A stretch of DNA of 64,000 bases, taken from contig NZ_FOXB01000006.1 of the NCBI RefSeq assembly GCF_900115615.1, positions 21,607-85,606 of the forward strand. The letters are read 5' to 3'. This document shows positions 37,653 through 46,204 of the stretch, piece after piece (positions within the stretch are counted from its first letter, which is position 1; each line of letters begins with the position of its first letter). The notes under the pieces were generated by a model that was not told the origin of the DNA, ran no database searches, and worked only from the letters and a program-made list of their open reading frames with translations. The position numbers and the translations under genes are program-made. Source of the DNA: Hydrogenimonas thermophila. GTDB taxonomy: Bacteria; Campylobacterota; Campylobacteria; Campylobacterales; Hydrogenimonadaceae.

Positions 37653-39487
37653 CTATTTTCTTTAAACATAGATTGTTCAAAGACAATAACACGATTACGA
37701 CCTCTCTCTTTTGCTTTATAAAGAGCGACATCAGCATGTTTGATTGCTTCTCTAATGGTTTCAGCTTCACTAGGGAAAAAAGCTACACCAATAGAGATGC
37801 TTTTTTTAACATGTTCACCATTAATATAGATAGATTTTTCAGCAAAAACAGTACGAATTTTTTCAGCTACTTTAATAGCACCTTCAGGAGTACTTTCATG
37901 AAGAAGAACAACAAACTCTTCACCACCATATCTAGCAACAATATCTGAATCTCTGACAATAGATTTAACAGTATCGGCAAGAAGCTTTATGAATTTATCT
38001 CCAACATCATGCCCATAAGTGTCATTAACCTTTTTAAAGAAGTCAATATCAAGCATAAGAACACCATATTTAGTTTCTTGACGTTCAGCTTGATGAGTAA
38101 CTTGGTCAATAAACTCTTCTAAGAATTTTCTATTATAAAGACCTGTTAAACCATCATGTAAAGATTTTTGACGAAGTTGTTCCATTAAAAGTTTGCTTTC
38201 AATAACAGGCTTGGCATTTTCTAAATAGTAATTAAGAGTAGGAGTTTGTCGCTTAAAATGATCAGCTTGTTTTTTGTCATTAGTTAAAAGAGTAATGACT
38301 AAACTGAAGCTTTCTGTAACTTGATAAGGAATACAGTGATAATATTTGAAGTCTCCGCAAAAATAAGGGCAAAGTTCTGGGAATTGATCAGAAAGAACAA
38401 TATTCATAGTTCTAAAAGCTCTACATTTGCTAGCATTCTTAAAAGTTGAAACTTCACATACAGGTTTGTCAAGATTGCTATATGCTATTTCTCTTGTATT
38501 ATCTTTACTTTCTACATTGTAAATAATAAAGTTTTCAGTTTCCATAATTTGACGAATAATATGAGCAATTCTGTTATAAATTTGAGGTAGTGATTTGTCA
38601 AGTTCAATAGTATTTTTAAAGTGATGAATTTTTGATAGCATATCAATAGTATTAGATGATTTTTCAAGAGGATCAGAACAGTTTGTTTGACTATTTTTTA
38701 ATAAAATTGCTAGTTTTTGTTCAATAGTACCTATTGTATTTTGGAATTTTTCAATTAACTGGTTATAAAGGTCAGCGACAAGCCTAATATCTTTTGTCTG
38801 AATATTAGTAGTAACTTTTAGACTAAAGTCACCATTACGAGCTCTTTTTAAAGACTCTTGAAGATTATTAAAAAATTCTAAGTAAGGTCTGAATAGAATT
38901 TTAACAGCAAGCATAGCAATTAGAATAAATACTAAAGTAATAGCGGCAATTTTAAGCAGGGTAAATATACCTTCTTTACGAACATCACTTATATCAAACT
39001 CTAAACTAATTGCACCTAAGGTTTCTCCCTCTTTTACATTATGACACTCCAAACAGTTTGGTTCACTGTATGCAGATGCTTTGTATGGAATAGTTACTCT
39101 TAAAATTGCTACATCTGTTGTTTCAAAAATTTTACGTACAGCTTCACCTGTTTTAAGAACTTTTCTATCTATTTCATCACGCGGATGTTCGTTACTAAGC
39201 CCTTCACCAAACTGGTCAATTACACTTTTAGCACGGATAATCCAAAGATTTTTAACATCTTTTGTATTTGCAATTGAACGAAGAAAGAAAGCTCGTTTGT
39301 CCATAATGCCATTTATCATATGGGCAGTAAGTCCGTCACGAACAATTTCAGCAGTCATTTTTGATTTTTCAATTGCATTTTTATATGCATACTGTCTAAA
39401 GTTTATTCCTGCATTTATCATAATTGCAATTGAAAAAAGTAATAGCAGAGTTGTAGTAAAAAGAAAAAGTTTACGATTAGTATCCAT
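37646..39487 (-). CDS. Membrane diguanylate cyclase with c-type heme sensor and cysteine-rich cytosolic domain
   Basis: The 613-residue protein has membrane helices near 8-28 and 175-198 around a periplasmic sensor domain. That domain holds CLECH (145-149), a CxxCH covalent heme site of the kind seen in DUF3365-like redox or gas sensors. A HAMP-like region follows (about 200-255). A GAF-like cytosolic domain (about 290-430) has cysteines 344, 355, 373, 377 and 385, a possible metal centre. The C-terminal GGDEF domain (about 440-605) is complete, with GGEEF at 521-525 and RDSD at 512-515 as inhibitory site. It should make c-di-GMP in response to redox conditions. Confidence 0.88.
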   Translation of the reverse strand: MDTNRKLFLFTTTLLLLFSIAIMINAGINFRQYAYKNAIEKSKMTAEIVRDGLTAHMINGIMDKRAFFLRSIANTKDVKNLWIIRAKSVIDQFGEGLSNEHPRDEIDRKVLKTGEAVRKIFETTDVAILRVTIPYKASAYSEPNCLECHNVKEGETLGAISLEFDISDVRKEGIFTLLKIAAITLVFILIAMLAVKILFRPYLEFFNNLQESLKRARNGDFSLKVTTNIQTKDIRLVADLYNQLIEKFQNTIGTIEQKLAILLKNSQTNCSDPLEKSSNTIDMLSKIHHFKNTIELDKSLPQIYNRIAHIIRQIMETENFIIYNVESKDNTREIAYSNLDKPVCEVSTFKNASKCRAFRTMNIVLSDQFPELCPYFCGDFKYYHCIPYQVTESFSLVITLLTNDKKQADHFKRQTPTLNYYLENAKPVIESKLLMEQLRQKSLHDGLTGLYNRKFLEEFIDQVTHQAERQETKYGVLMLDIDFFKKVNDTYGHDVGDKFIKLLADTVKSIVRDSDIVARYGGEEFVVLLHESTPEGAIKVAEKIRTVFAEKSIYINGEHVKKSISIGVAFFPSEAETIREAIKHADVALYKAKERGRNRVIVFEQSMFKENSY

Positions 39488-39691
39488 TAGGTATCACCTT
39501 TGAGTAAACGTTGATTTTGCTGGTAATTTTTAGTTAGAAAATCAATTTGATTTTATTAATATTAATCAAAAAGCTCAAAGTTTAGTTAAAGCAGAGCCTG
39601 TAAAAATTTTGTTTAACTATAACAAAAAGAGCTTAAAAAGAGCTATAAGTTAATTTTGTTAAGTAAGAATAATGTTTGTAATCAACTATAT

Positions 39692-39841
39692 TCACTCTTT
39701 CAACATATCATTCATACGTTTAGTATCAGGATTCTCATTTGGATCTCTTTTTGGTTTTCTTAATTCTAAAATTAATGTTGTTATAAGACTTACTGCTATG
39801 ATTATTATTGCTGTTATTTTCCACCAAAATTCTGCAGGCAT
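39692..39841 (-). CDS. 49-residue single-span membrane protein
   Basis: A short leftward gene starts at an ATG 11 bases after the queA stop codon, with AAAAGGA at a good distance. The 49 residues have a short N-terminus (MPAEFWWK), one membrane helix near 9-26 rich in isoleucine, and a charged C-terminal tail (ELRKPKRDPNENPDTKR). It has no homologue that I recognise. The clean ribosome-binding site, topology with positive residues after the helix, and spacing behind queA support a real gene. The rightward open frame over the same bases is probably its shadow. Confidence 0.7.
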   Translation of the reverse strand: MPAEFWWKITAIIIIAVSLITTLILELRKPKRDPNENPDTKRMNDMLKE

Positions 39842-39852
39842 AATCTATCCTT

Positions 39853-40878
39853 TTAAATTATCAACATTGCATCACCATAACTATAAAAACGGTATCTCTC
39901 TTTTATAGCTAAATTATATACTTTCATCGTCATTTCAATCCCTAAAAATGATGAAACCAGCATAATAAGTGTAGATTTTGGTAAATGAAAGTTTGTTAAA
40001 AGATGGTTTACTCTAATTGGTTTGTTCTTAGGATGTAAAAAGAGATCACACTCTCCAAATGGTTTGCCTGATCTTGCATAATACTCTATTGTTCTTGTTA
40101 CTGTAGTTCCAATAGCAGTAATAGGAGTGTCTGAGTCAATAATTTTTTTAGTTTGTAAAGGAATATCATAATATTCGCTATGCATTGGATGGTCTGTTAT
40201 AATGTCTGCCTCAACAGGCTTAAATGTGCCTGCTCCAACATGTAGTGTTATTGGAGAGGTTGTATAGTTTTGCTGCATTTTTTCAAATAACTTGTCTGTG
40301 AAATGTAAAGATGCGGTAGGTGCAGCAACGGCTCCTTCATATTTTGCAAATACAGGCTGATAATTTTTTTCATCCTCTTTTGAATCTTCACGCTGCATAT
40401 AAGGTGGCAGTGGAATATGTCCTAGTCTGTCAAGATGTTGTAGAAGTTCTTCAAATTTAATCAATCTGTCATTTTGATCGTAAAAACTTACAACTCTGCT
40501 ACCATCATCACAAAGTTGTAAAACTTTTGCATAAAGGTTTTCATCAAATATCAGTTGAGTATCTTCTTTTACTTTACCTCTAATAAGTACATTATATCTG
40601 TTAGCATCAAGTTGTTTGTTTATCAGCAGTTCTATTTTGCCACCACTTGACTTTTTTCCAAAAAGTCTAGCTTTAATCACTTTTGTATTATTGTAAATTA
40701 TTGCAGATTCTTGCGGAAGAAATGAAAAAATATCACTAAAAATTGTATGAGCGACTTTTCCGCTTTTGCGATCTACTACAAGAAGTCTTGCACTGTCTCT
40801 TGGTTCTGCCGGTTCTGTAGCAATCAGTTCCGGCGGCAGGGTATAGTCATAACTTTCAGTTTTTAACTCTTTTGACAC
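39853..40878 (-). CDS. queA: S-adenosylmethionine:tRNA ribosyltransferase-isomerase
   Basis: QueA makes epoxyqueuosine at the wobble position of tRNAs for Asp, Asn, His and Tyr. The protein is 341 residues from a GTG at 40878, four bases after the tatC stop; an upstream ATG would overlap tatC by 29 bases and add an arginine-rich stretch. Motifs include YDYTLPPELIATEPAEPRD near the N-terminus, LHVGAGTFKPV and FHLPKSTLIMLVSSF. It is co-transcribed with tatBC upstream, as in C. jejuni. Confidence 0.93.
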   Translation of the reverse strand: MSKELKTESYDYTLPPELIATEPAEPRDSARLLVVDRKSGKVAHTIFSDIFSFLPQESAIIYNNTKVIKARLFGKKSSGGKIELLINKQLDANRYNVLIRGKVKEDTQLIFDENLYAKVLQLCDDGSRVVSFYDQNDRLIKFEELLQHLDRLGHIPLPPYMQREDSKEDEKNYQPVFAKYEGAVAAPTASLHFTDKLFEKMQQNYTTSPITLHVGAGTFKPVEADIITDHPMHSEYYDIPLQTKKIIDSDTPITAIGTTVTRTIEYYARSGKPFGECDLFLHPKNKPIRVNHLLTNFHLPKSTLIMLVSSFLGIEMTMKVYNLAIKERYRFYSYGDAMLII

Positions 40879-40882
40879 GATA

Positions 40883-41623
40883 CTACTCAGTCTCTTCTTC
40901 CTCATCATCAAGTGGTTTATATGGGTTTACAATTTTTGCTATCAGTATGGAAACACCATATAAAATGATAAGTGGTATAGCCATCAATAACTGTGTAACT
41001 ACGTCAGGCGGGGTTAAGAGGGCTGCTAGAACAAATATAAGAATAATTGCATATTTAAAAAAGCTTTTTAGTGTATGATCATCTACAAGACCAAGCAGTG
41101 CCAAGAAGAGAGTAATAACAGGTAACTCAAATGCTATACCAAATCCTATCATTATCTTTGTAAAAAAGCCTACATACTCGTTAATTTTAGGTGCAACAGT
41201 AACGATCTGCTCTGCAAAGTTAACAAGAAATGCAAAACCGTAAGGAACTACAATGTAGTATGCAAAAGCTGCACCTAAAAAAAACATACCTGATGCAAAA
41301 AATACAAAAGGCCAGACATATTTTTTTTCATGCTCATATAATCCAGGGGCTATAAATAACCAAAACTGATAGAGAATAAATGGAAGTGCCAGTAAAAATC
41401 CGCTAAAAAGAGATACTTTAACAGCTGTGAAAAATACCTCTGGTACACCTGTTGCAATCATATATGAATCATCTGGAAGGACCTCTTTAAGAGGTAGTGT
41501 CATCCATTCAAGAATAGGTTCATAAAAGTAAAAAGCAACAAAAAAAGCGACAAACAGAGCACCAATAGAGTATGCCAGACGTTTTCTTAGTTCAGCAATA
41601 TGCGGTTTGAGATCATCAAACAT
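40883..41623 (-). CDS. tatC: Sec-independent protein translocase TatC
   Basis: TatC is the signal-peptide receptor of the twin-arginine pathway, which exports folded, often cofactor-bearing proteins. About 246 residues with six membrane helices: the cytosolic HIAELRKRL start, FYEPILEWMTLPL, and the FGIAFELPVITLFLALLG region are all typical. I use the second in-frame ATG (41623), which has AAAAAAGG at a workable distance; the first, 6 bases up, abuts that site. It overlaps the end of tatB. Confidence 0.96.
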   Translation of the reverse strand: MFDDLKPHIAELRKRLAYSIGALFVAFFVAFYFYEPILEWMTLPLKEVLPDDSYMIATGVPEVFFTAVKVSLFSGFLLALPFILYQFWLFIAPGLYEHEKKYVWPFVFFASGMFFLGAAFAYYIVVPYGFAFLVNFAEQIVTVAPKINEYVGFFTKIMIGFGIAFELPVITLFLALLGLVDDHTLKSFFKYAIILIFVLAALLTPPDVVTQLLMAIPLIILYGVSILIAKIVNPYKPLDDEEEETE

Positions 41624-42035
41624 TGTCATCCTTTTTTAAAGGGGTCTTTGGTTTCTTTGGAAAAGTAACTACTTCTCGTTTAGGCTCAATTTTCTCTTTA
41701 ATCTCTTGAGCTTCAGCTTCAAGTCTATTTTCAGATTTTTTAACATCTTCAACTGTTTCAGTTAAGTCATCCAGTGAAGTTATATCCATGCTTCTGACTC
41801 GTTCAAGCTTTTGTGTAGCTTCATCTAACTGCTTTTTATATCTGAAAGCCTCTTCCTTTAACTCACTTATTTTAAGCTCTTCTTCAAATGAGCTTTTTGC
41901 ATCATTAACAGTACGCTTTATACTTTTAAAAAACTTTGCTATCTGTACCATTGCATCGGGCAGTTTGTCTGGCCCAAGAAACAGTATGGCAATTACAATA
42001 ATAAAAAATATTTCGCTAAGTCCCATGCCAAACAT
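41616..42035 (-). CDS. tatB: Sec-independent protein translocase TatB
   Basis: The 139-residue protein has one N-terminal membrane helix (FFIIVIAILFLGPDKLP), an amphipathic helix and a long charged coiled-coil tail. The LGPDKLP elbow and the length mark it as TatB rather than the shorter TatA. It assists TatC in binding twin-arginine precursors. Gene order tatB-tatC-queA runs leftward. No tatA is in the window. Confidence 0.92.
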   Translation of the reverse strand: MFGMGLSEIFFIIVIAILFLGPDKLPDAMVQIAKFFKSIKRTVNDAKSSFEEELKISELKEEAFRYKKQLDEATQKLERVRSMDITSLDDLTETVEDVKKSENRLEAEAQEIKEKIEPKREVVTFPKKPKTPLKKDDNV

Positions 42036-42096
42036 TGTCAGACCCTTTTTACTTATTGTTTTTTATAAAATGGTTTGTAGTCTATCAAAAAAGTGA

Positions 42097-43161
42097 TTAG
42101 CCGAGGATAAAGAGGGCAATTTCATCACTTAAAAGATAGTCTGTATTGAAATATTGTTTATCTTTTTTATATAGTTTACCTTCTTTAAGTAAAATATCAG
42201 CGCGCTCTTTCATACTACTGTTTAAAATATCAGCATTAATACCTACAAAACTACGAAGACCGAGAAATACTTTCTCTTCTATTATTTCATAACTTTTTAA
42301 CTCTTCTATATTTTTAAAAAAAGGCTCTTTTATATATTGTTCTATTTCTCTATGTGGATATAGACGCTGGTTTCCAATTCGTCCAACTGCACCGCTTCCA
42401 ATTCCCAAATATTGTTTATACTCCCAGTAGCCTATATTGTGGTGACAAAATGATTTACCGAAATTTGATATTTCATATTGTTGCCATCCAGTAGCAGAAA
42501 TCTTTTCATATATGATTTGAGCTTGTTCTATTGACTCTTTTCGTACTTCAGGGCGACTTTCAAACGGTGTTCCCTCTTCAATTGTCAATTCATATGCGCT
42601 TAAGTGATCAATTGGCAAGTTTAAAGCCTGCTCTAATTCAGACTCAATGCGTTTTGGAGTATCAAGCAGTGTTGCGTATATAAGATCAATTGAGAGTCGT
42701 TTAAAGCCGGCACTGTAAGCTCTTTCAACTGCCAAGACAGCATCTTTTGATTTATGTGAACGTCCAAGCAGTTTAAGTTTATCATTAAAAAAACTCTGCA
42801 CACCAAGGCTTATGCGGTTTACACCTAATCCTTTCATGCCTTTAAGCCACTCTGTAGAGGTGCTGTTTGGATTGGCTTCTGAAGTTATTTCAGCATTTTT
42901 TTGCAAATATGGGGCAACTGTTTCAAAAATAGGCTCATAAAGATTAAAATCTACAGTAGTAGGTGTGCCACCACCAATAAAAATAGTCTCTATTGAACCT
43001 AATTTAATATTATAATGTTTTAAGTCATGTAAAAGCTGTTTATGAAGTGCACTCATATAGGCAGCTTTAAGTTCAAACTTGTCAACATAAGAGTTAAAAC
43101 TACAATAGTGGCATTTGCTGTCACAAAATGGTATGTGTATATAAAGTAAGTATTTATCCAT
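42097..43161 (-). CDS. hemW: Heme chaperone HemW (radical SAM)
   Basis: The protein is about 354 residues from an ATG at 43161, chosen because the family begins just before YIHIPFCDSKCHYC; an open frame 45 bases further up would leave only 16 bases to the divergent rppH. The CxxxCxxC motif binds the radical-SAM cluster. FIGGGTPT and LGVQSF follow. HemW is related to coproporphyrinogen oxidase HemN but lacks its N-terminal extension and acts as a heme-transfer protein. No strong ribosome-binding site is visible at this start. Confidence 0.88.
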   Translation of the reverse strand: MDKYLLYIHIPFCDSKCHYCSFNSYVDKFELKAAYMSALHKQLLHDLKHYNIKLGSIETIFIGGGTPTTVDFNLYEPIFETVAPYLQKNAEITSEANPNSTSTEWLKGMKGLGVNRISLGVQSFFNDKLKLLGRSHKSKDAVLAVERAYSAGFKRLSIDLIYATLLDTPKRIESELEQALNLPIDHLSAYELTIEEGTPFESRPEVRKESIEQAQIIYEKISATGWQQYEISNFGKSFCHHNIGYWEYKQYLGIGSGAVGRIGNQRLYPHREIEQYIKEPFFKNIEELKSYEIIEEKVFLGLRSFVGINADILNSSMKERADILLKEGKLYKKDKQYFNTDYLLSDEIALFILG

Positions 43162-43222
43162 ATTTAATGCATTTTTTTCTATAATCATAACCAAAATAGA
43201 GCGCAAAATAAAGAATTAGATT

Positions 43223-43708
43223 ATGAATGATCAAAAAGATAAAAAGGTAAAAAAGTACCGACCAAATGTGGCAGCGATCATTCTTTCATCAAAATATCCT
43301 GAAAAAGTGGAATTTTTCATTGCTTCTAGAAGTGATGTCAAAGATGCCTGGCAGTTTCCGCAAGGAGGTATTGACAAGGGGGAGACGCCCAAAGAGGCTC
43401 TTTTTCGTGAATTGAAAGAGGAGATCGGCACAAATGAGGTCGATATAGTCGGTGAGTTTCCTGAATGGGTCAGTTATGACTTTCCGGAAATGATTGCAAA
43501 AAGGATGTACCCTTATGATGGGCAGCGTCAGAAATATTTTCTGGTTCGTCTAAAACCTGGAGCAAAGATAAATCTTCAGACAGCTGAACCAGAATTTTCA
43601 CAATATACGTTTGTACCGTATAATGAAATTTTTGACTATATTACCTATTTCAAACGACCTGTATACAAAAGGGTTCTGGAATATTTTAGAAAAAAAGGTT
43701 ATCTGTAA
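43223..43708 (+). CDS. rppH: RNA pyrophosphohydrolase (Nudix)
   Basis: The 161-residue enzyme removes pyrophosphate from triphosphorylated mRNA 5' ends and starts decay; it was also called NudH or Ap4A hydrolase. The Nudix box GGIDKGETPKEALFRELKEE spans about 48-67, preceded by DAWQFPQ, which is typical of RppH. It overlaps lysC by one base (TAATG) and diverges from hemW. It opens a rightward operon that may run to cmoA. Confidence 0.93.
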   Translation: MNDQKDKKVKKYRPNVAAIILSSKYPEKVEFFIASRSDVKDAWQFPQGGIDKGETPKEALFRELKEEIGTNEVDIVGEFPEWVSYDFPEMIAKRMYPYDGQRQKYFLVRLKPGAKINLQTAEPEFSQYTFVPYNEIFDYITYFKRPVYKRVLEYFRKKGYL

Positions 43709-44913
43709 TGCTGATAGTACAAAAGTTTGGTGGAACCAGTGTCGGTGATCTTGAACGTATTGCTAATGTTGCAAAACGTGTTGCTAAGACAAGAGATGAA
43801 GGTCATGATGTCATAGTTGTTGTTTCTGCTATGAGTGGCGAAACTAATAAGTTGATTGAGTATGCACATTTTTTTTCAAAAACTCCTGACAGAGAAGCAA
43901 TGGATCTTTTGCTTAGTTCAGGTGAGCGTGTTACTAGTGCATTACTGAGTATTGCTCTTAATGAGATGGGCTACCCTGCAACTGCAATGACAGGTCGTCA
44001 AGCAGGTATATATACAGATACAACTCATACATCAGCAAGAATTGATCACATTGACCCAAAGCCTATGGGGAATGCTTTGTCATCTGGAAAAATTGTTGTT
44101 GTCGCAGGTTTTCAGGGTATTAATCAAGATGGTCGTGTAACAACACTTGGTCGTGGTGGAAGCGATTTAACAGCTGTGGCAATTGCCGGTGCAATGGGTG
44201 CGGATTTGTGTGAAATTTACACAGATGTTGATGGTGTCTATACAACAGATCCACGCATTGAGCCAAAAGCTAAGAAGATGGATCAGATAAGTTATGATGA
44301 GATGCTCGAACTTGCTTCTCTTGGTGCTAAAGTACTTCAAAATAGATCTGTAGAGTTGGCAAAAAAGATGGGTGTAAACCTTGTTACCAGAAGTAGTTTT
44401 AACGATAATCCAGGAACATTGATTACAAAGGAAGAGAATATTATGGAAAAACCACTTGTAAGCGGTATCGCACTAGATAAAAACCAGTCACGTATCAGCC
44501 TTAAAGGTGTTGAAGATCGTCCGGGTATTGCTTCAGAAATTTTCAATGCTTTGGCAGATGAAGCTATTAATGTAGACATGATTGTTCAAACTATAGGTGC
44601 TGATGGAAAAACTGAGATTGACTTTACAGTACCTCAAAGTGAGATTGAACGTGTAAAAACCGTTATGGAAAAGTTTAACAGCAGCATTGGTGAAATAGAG
44701 TATAAAGAGGATGTTGCAAAAGTCTCTATTGTCGGCGTTGGTATGAAGAGCCACAGCGGTGTTGCTGCAAAAGCTTTTACTACAATGGCAAAAGAGGGAA
44801 TTAATATAGAGATGATCAGCACCAGTGAAATTAAAGTCTCTATGATAATTGATGAAAAGTATTCAGAGTTAGCAGTCAGAGCTTTACACGAAGCTTATGA
44901 ACTAGACAAATAA
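43708..44913 (+). CDS. lysC: Aspartate kinase
   Basis: LysC phosphorylates aspartate, the first step toward lysine, threonine and methionine. The 401-residue monofunctional enzyme starts with VQKFGGTSVGD, carries LLSSGERVTSALLS and GRGGSDLTAVAIA, and ends in two ACT domains (about 265-400) that usually bind lysine or threonine as feedback inhibitors. It overlaps rppH and precedes hobA by 24 bases. Confidence 0.97.
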   Translation: MLIVQKFGGTSVGDLERIANVAKRVAKTRDEGHDVIVVVSAMSGETNKLIEYAHFFSKTPDREAMDLLLSSGERVTSALLSIALNEMGYPATAMTGRQAGIYTDTTHTSARIDHIDPKPMGNALSSGKIVVVAGFQGINQDGRVTTLGRGGSDLTAVAIAGAMGADLCEIYTDVDGVYTTDPRIEPKAKKMDQISYDEMLELASLGAKVLQNRSVELAKKMGVNLVTRSSFNDNPGTLITKEENIMEKPLVSGIALDKNQSRISLKGVEDRPGIASEIFNALADEAINVDMIVQTIGADGKTEIDFTVPQSEIERVKTVMEKFNSSIGEIEYKEDVAKVSIVGVGMKSHSGVAAKAFTTMAKEGINIEMISTSEIKVSMIIDEKYSELAVRALHEAYELDK

Positions 44914-44937
44914 TTTAAAACGCCTGAGGTTAAGTTT

Positions 44938-45486
44938 TTGAAAGATTTGCTAACTTGGACACTTGAAACAATTCGTAGCGATGACACAATGATGAGTTGG
45001 CTTGAAGAGCGTCGTTACGATTGGGCACCAATTGTCGGTAATGCAGTTTCAAAAATTCTTGAAGGACAAACGGTAATTTTGTTGACAGATGAGCAAAATG
45101 GATGGTTTGAAGATTATATTATTCATCATATAAACCGTCCAAGTGTAAATCGTCCGCTTATGCCTTTTTTTTCATTTGATGCACTCTATCCATTTGCTCA
45201 TACTATTAAGAAAGATCAAGATATCGAGATTCTTTTTGATATGCTTGATCTTAGCTATCCACAAGGATACTTTTTTTGGTACATTGGAAAAGCTGATCAT
45301 CCAAAGGCTCGAATAGCATTAAGAAATGATGAGTCACTGCTTTGGGTAATGGATGAAGAGATGACAAACAGCTTTACATTACGCTCATATGATGAGTTGA
45401 TAGATATAAAACTTTTGCAACTTTTTAGACTTTTTGACAAAACAATAAGCGCAGCCCTTTTTGCTGAAATCGATTTGGGCGGATGA
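44938..45486 (+). CDS. hobA: DnaA-binding regulator HobA
   Basis: HobA tetramers bind DnaA domain I and promote orisome assembly in Helicobacter; it is a structural homologue of DiaA confined to this phylum. The 182-residue protein fits in length, and lies between lysC and holB exactly as in H. pylori (HP1229-HP1231) and C. jejuni (Cj0582-Cj0584). Recognisable segments are WTLETIRSDDTMMSWLEERR and SFDALYPF. The start is a TTG with GAGG upstream. The assignment rests on my memory of the family and the gene order. Confidence 0.9.
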   Translation: MKDLLTWTLETIRSDDTMMSWLEERRYDWAPIVGNAVSKILEGQTVILLTDEQNGWFEDYIIHHINRPSVNRPLMPFFSFDALYPFAHTIKKDQDIEILFDMLDLSYPQGYFFWYIGKADHPKARIALRNDESLLWVMDEEMTNSFTLRSYDELIDIKLLQLFRLFDKTISAALFAEIDLGG

Positions 45487-45487
45487 G

Positions 45488-46102
45488 ATGTCAACAATGA
45501 CTTCTCAAATTATAATTACCGATAGATTTGATGAAGTTTATGAAAATCTAAAAGTTGATTTTCCAGAACATCTTTTCTATCGTATAGATGCAGATGAGTT
45601 TTTAGTAGAGCATGCCAAAGAGTGTCAGCAAAAAGCCTATTTAACAAGTGATAAAGAGAAAGTTATAGTTTTAACTGCTAATCGTTTTACGCCTATTGCC
45701 CAAAATAAACTTCTTAAAGTTTTTGAAGAGCCACCTTCTAAAACATATTTCATTTTAATGACACCTCTTAAATCTGGGCTATTGGCAACAATTCGCTCTC
45801 GCCTTCCAATTGTAGAAAAAGAGATTGGCAAAGAGCAGATTGAACTCTCTATTGACCTAGAACAACTTGACTTATCGCAACTTTTTGATTTTTTGCAATC
45901 AAATAGACGCATTGATGCAAAAAAAGCACAGGTTATAGTTGAAACATTGGCAAAAGAGGTTATGAAAAATAGCAATTATCGTATTGACAATGAGTTGTTA
46001 GAAGCCTTTTCACAAAGTATACGCCTATTAGACATGGGTTCTCCTGTTAATTTTGTACTTACACGATTATGTTTGAAGTTATTAGAGAGAAAGAGAAAAT
46101 AG
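45488..46102 (+). CDS. holB: DNA polymerase III delta-prime subunit, short form
   Basis: The protein is about 204 residues from an ATG one base after the hobA stop codon. It keeps the central part of a delta-prime AAA+ domain (KVIVLTANRFTPIAQNKLLKVFEEPP, then TYFILMTPLKSGLL and IRSRLPI) but lacks the N-terminal Walker A region and the C-terminal collar length of the about 330-residue E. coli form. Other Campylobacterota have similarly short versions, so this is lineage reduction rather than damage. It should act as clamp-loader stator with DnaX and HolA. Confidence 0.85.
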   Translation: MSTMTSQIIITDRFDEVYENLKVDFPEHLFYRIDADEFLVEHAKECQQKAYLTSDKEKVIVLTANRFTPIAQNKLLKVFEEPPSKTYFILMTPLKSGLLATIRSRLPIVEKEIGKEQIELSIDLEQLDLSQLFDFLQSNRRIDAKKAQVIVETLAKEVMKNSNYRIDNELLEAFSQSIRLLDMGSPVNFVLTRLCLKLLERKRK

Positions 46103-46173
46103 AGCCTAATTTAAAGAGAAAAACTAAAAATTAAAAGCTTGTGAAAAATCTCTCTTTTTTTATTAAAATTACC

Positions 46174-46179
46174 TATAAA
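46174..46179 (+). promoter_or_regulatory. -10-like element upstream of folP
   Basis: TATAAA lies 25 bases before the folP start in a 102-base gap within an otherwise tight operon. A T-run ending in TTTTTTT lies just upstream at about 46154-46161. It may give folP its own transcript. Confidence 0.35.
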
Positions 46180-46204
46180 TAAAAAGCTTTGAGGGAAATT
46201 TAAA

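Noticed and set aside
39672..39908. Rightward open frame of 78 codons
   Set aside because: No ribosome-binding site, overlaps the end of queA, and lies over the leftward 49-residue gene, which has better signals.
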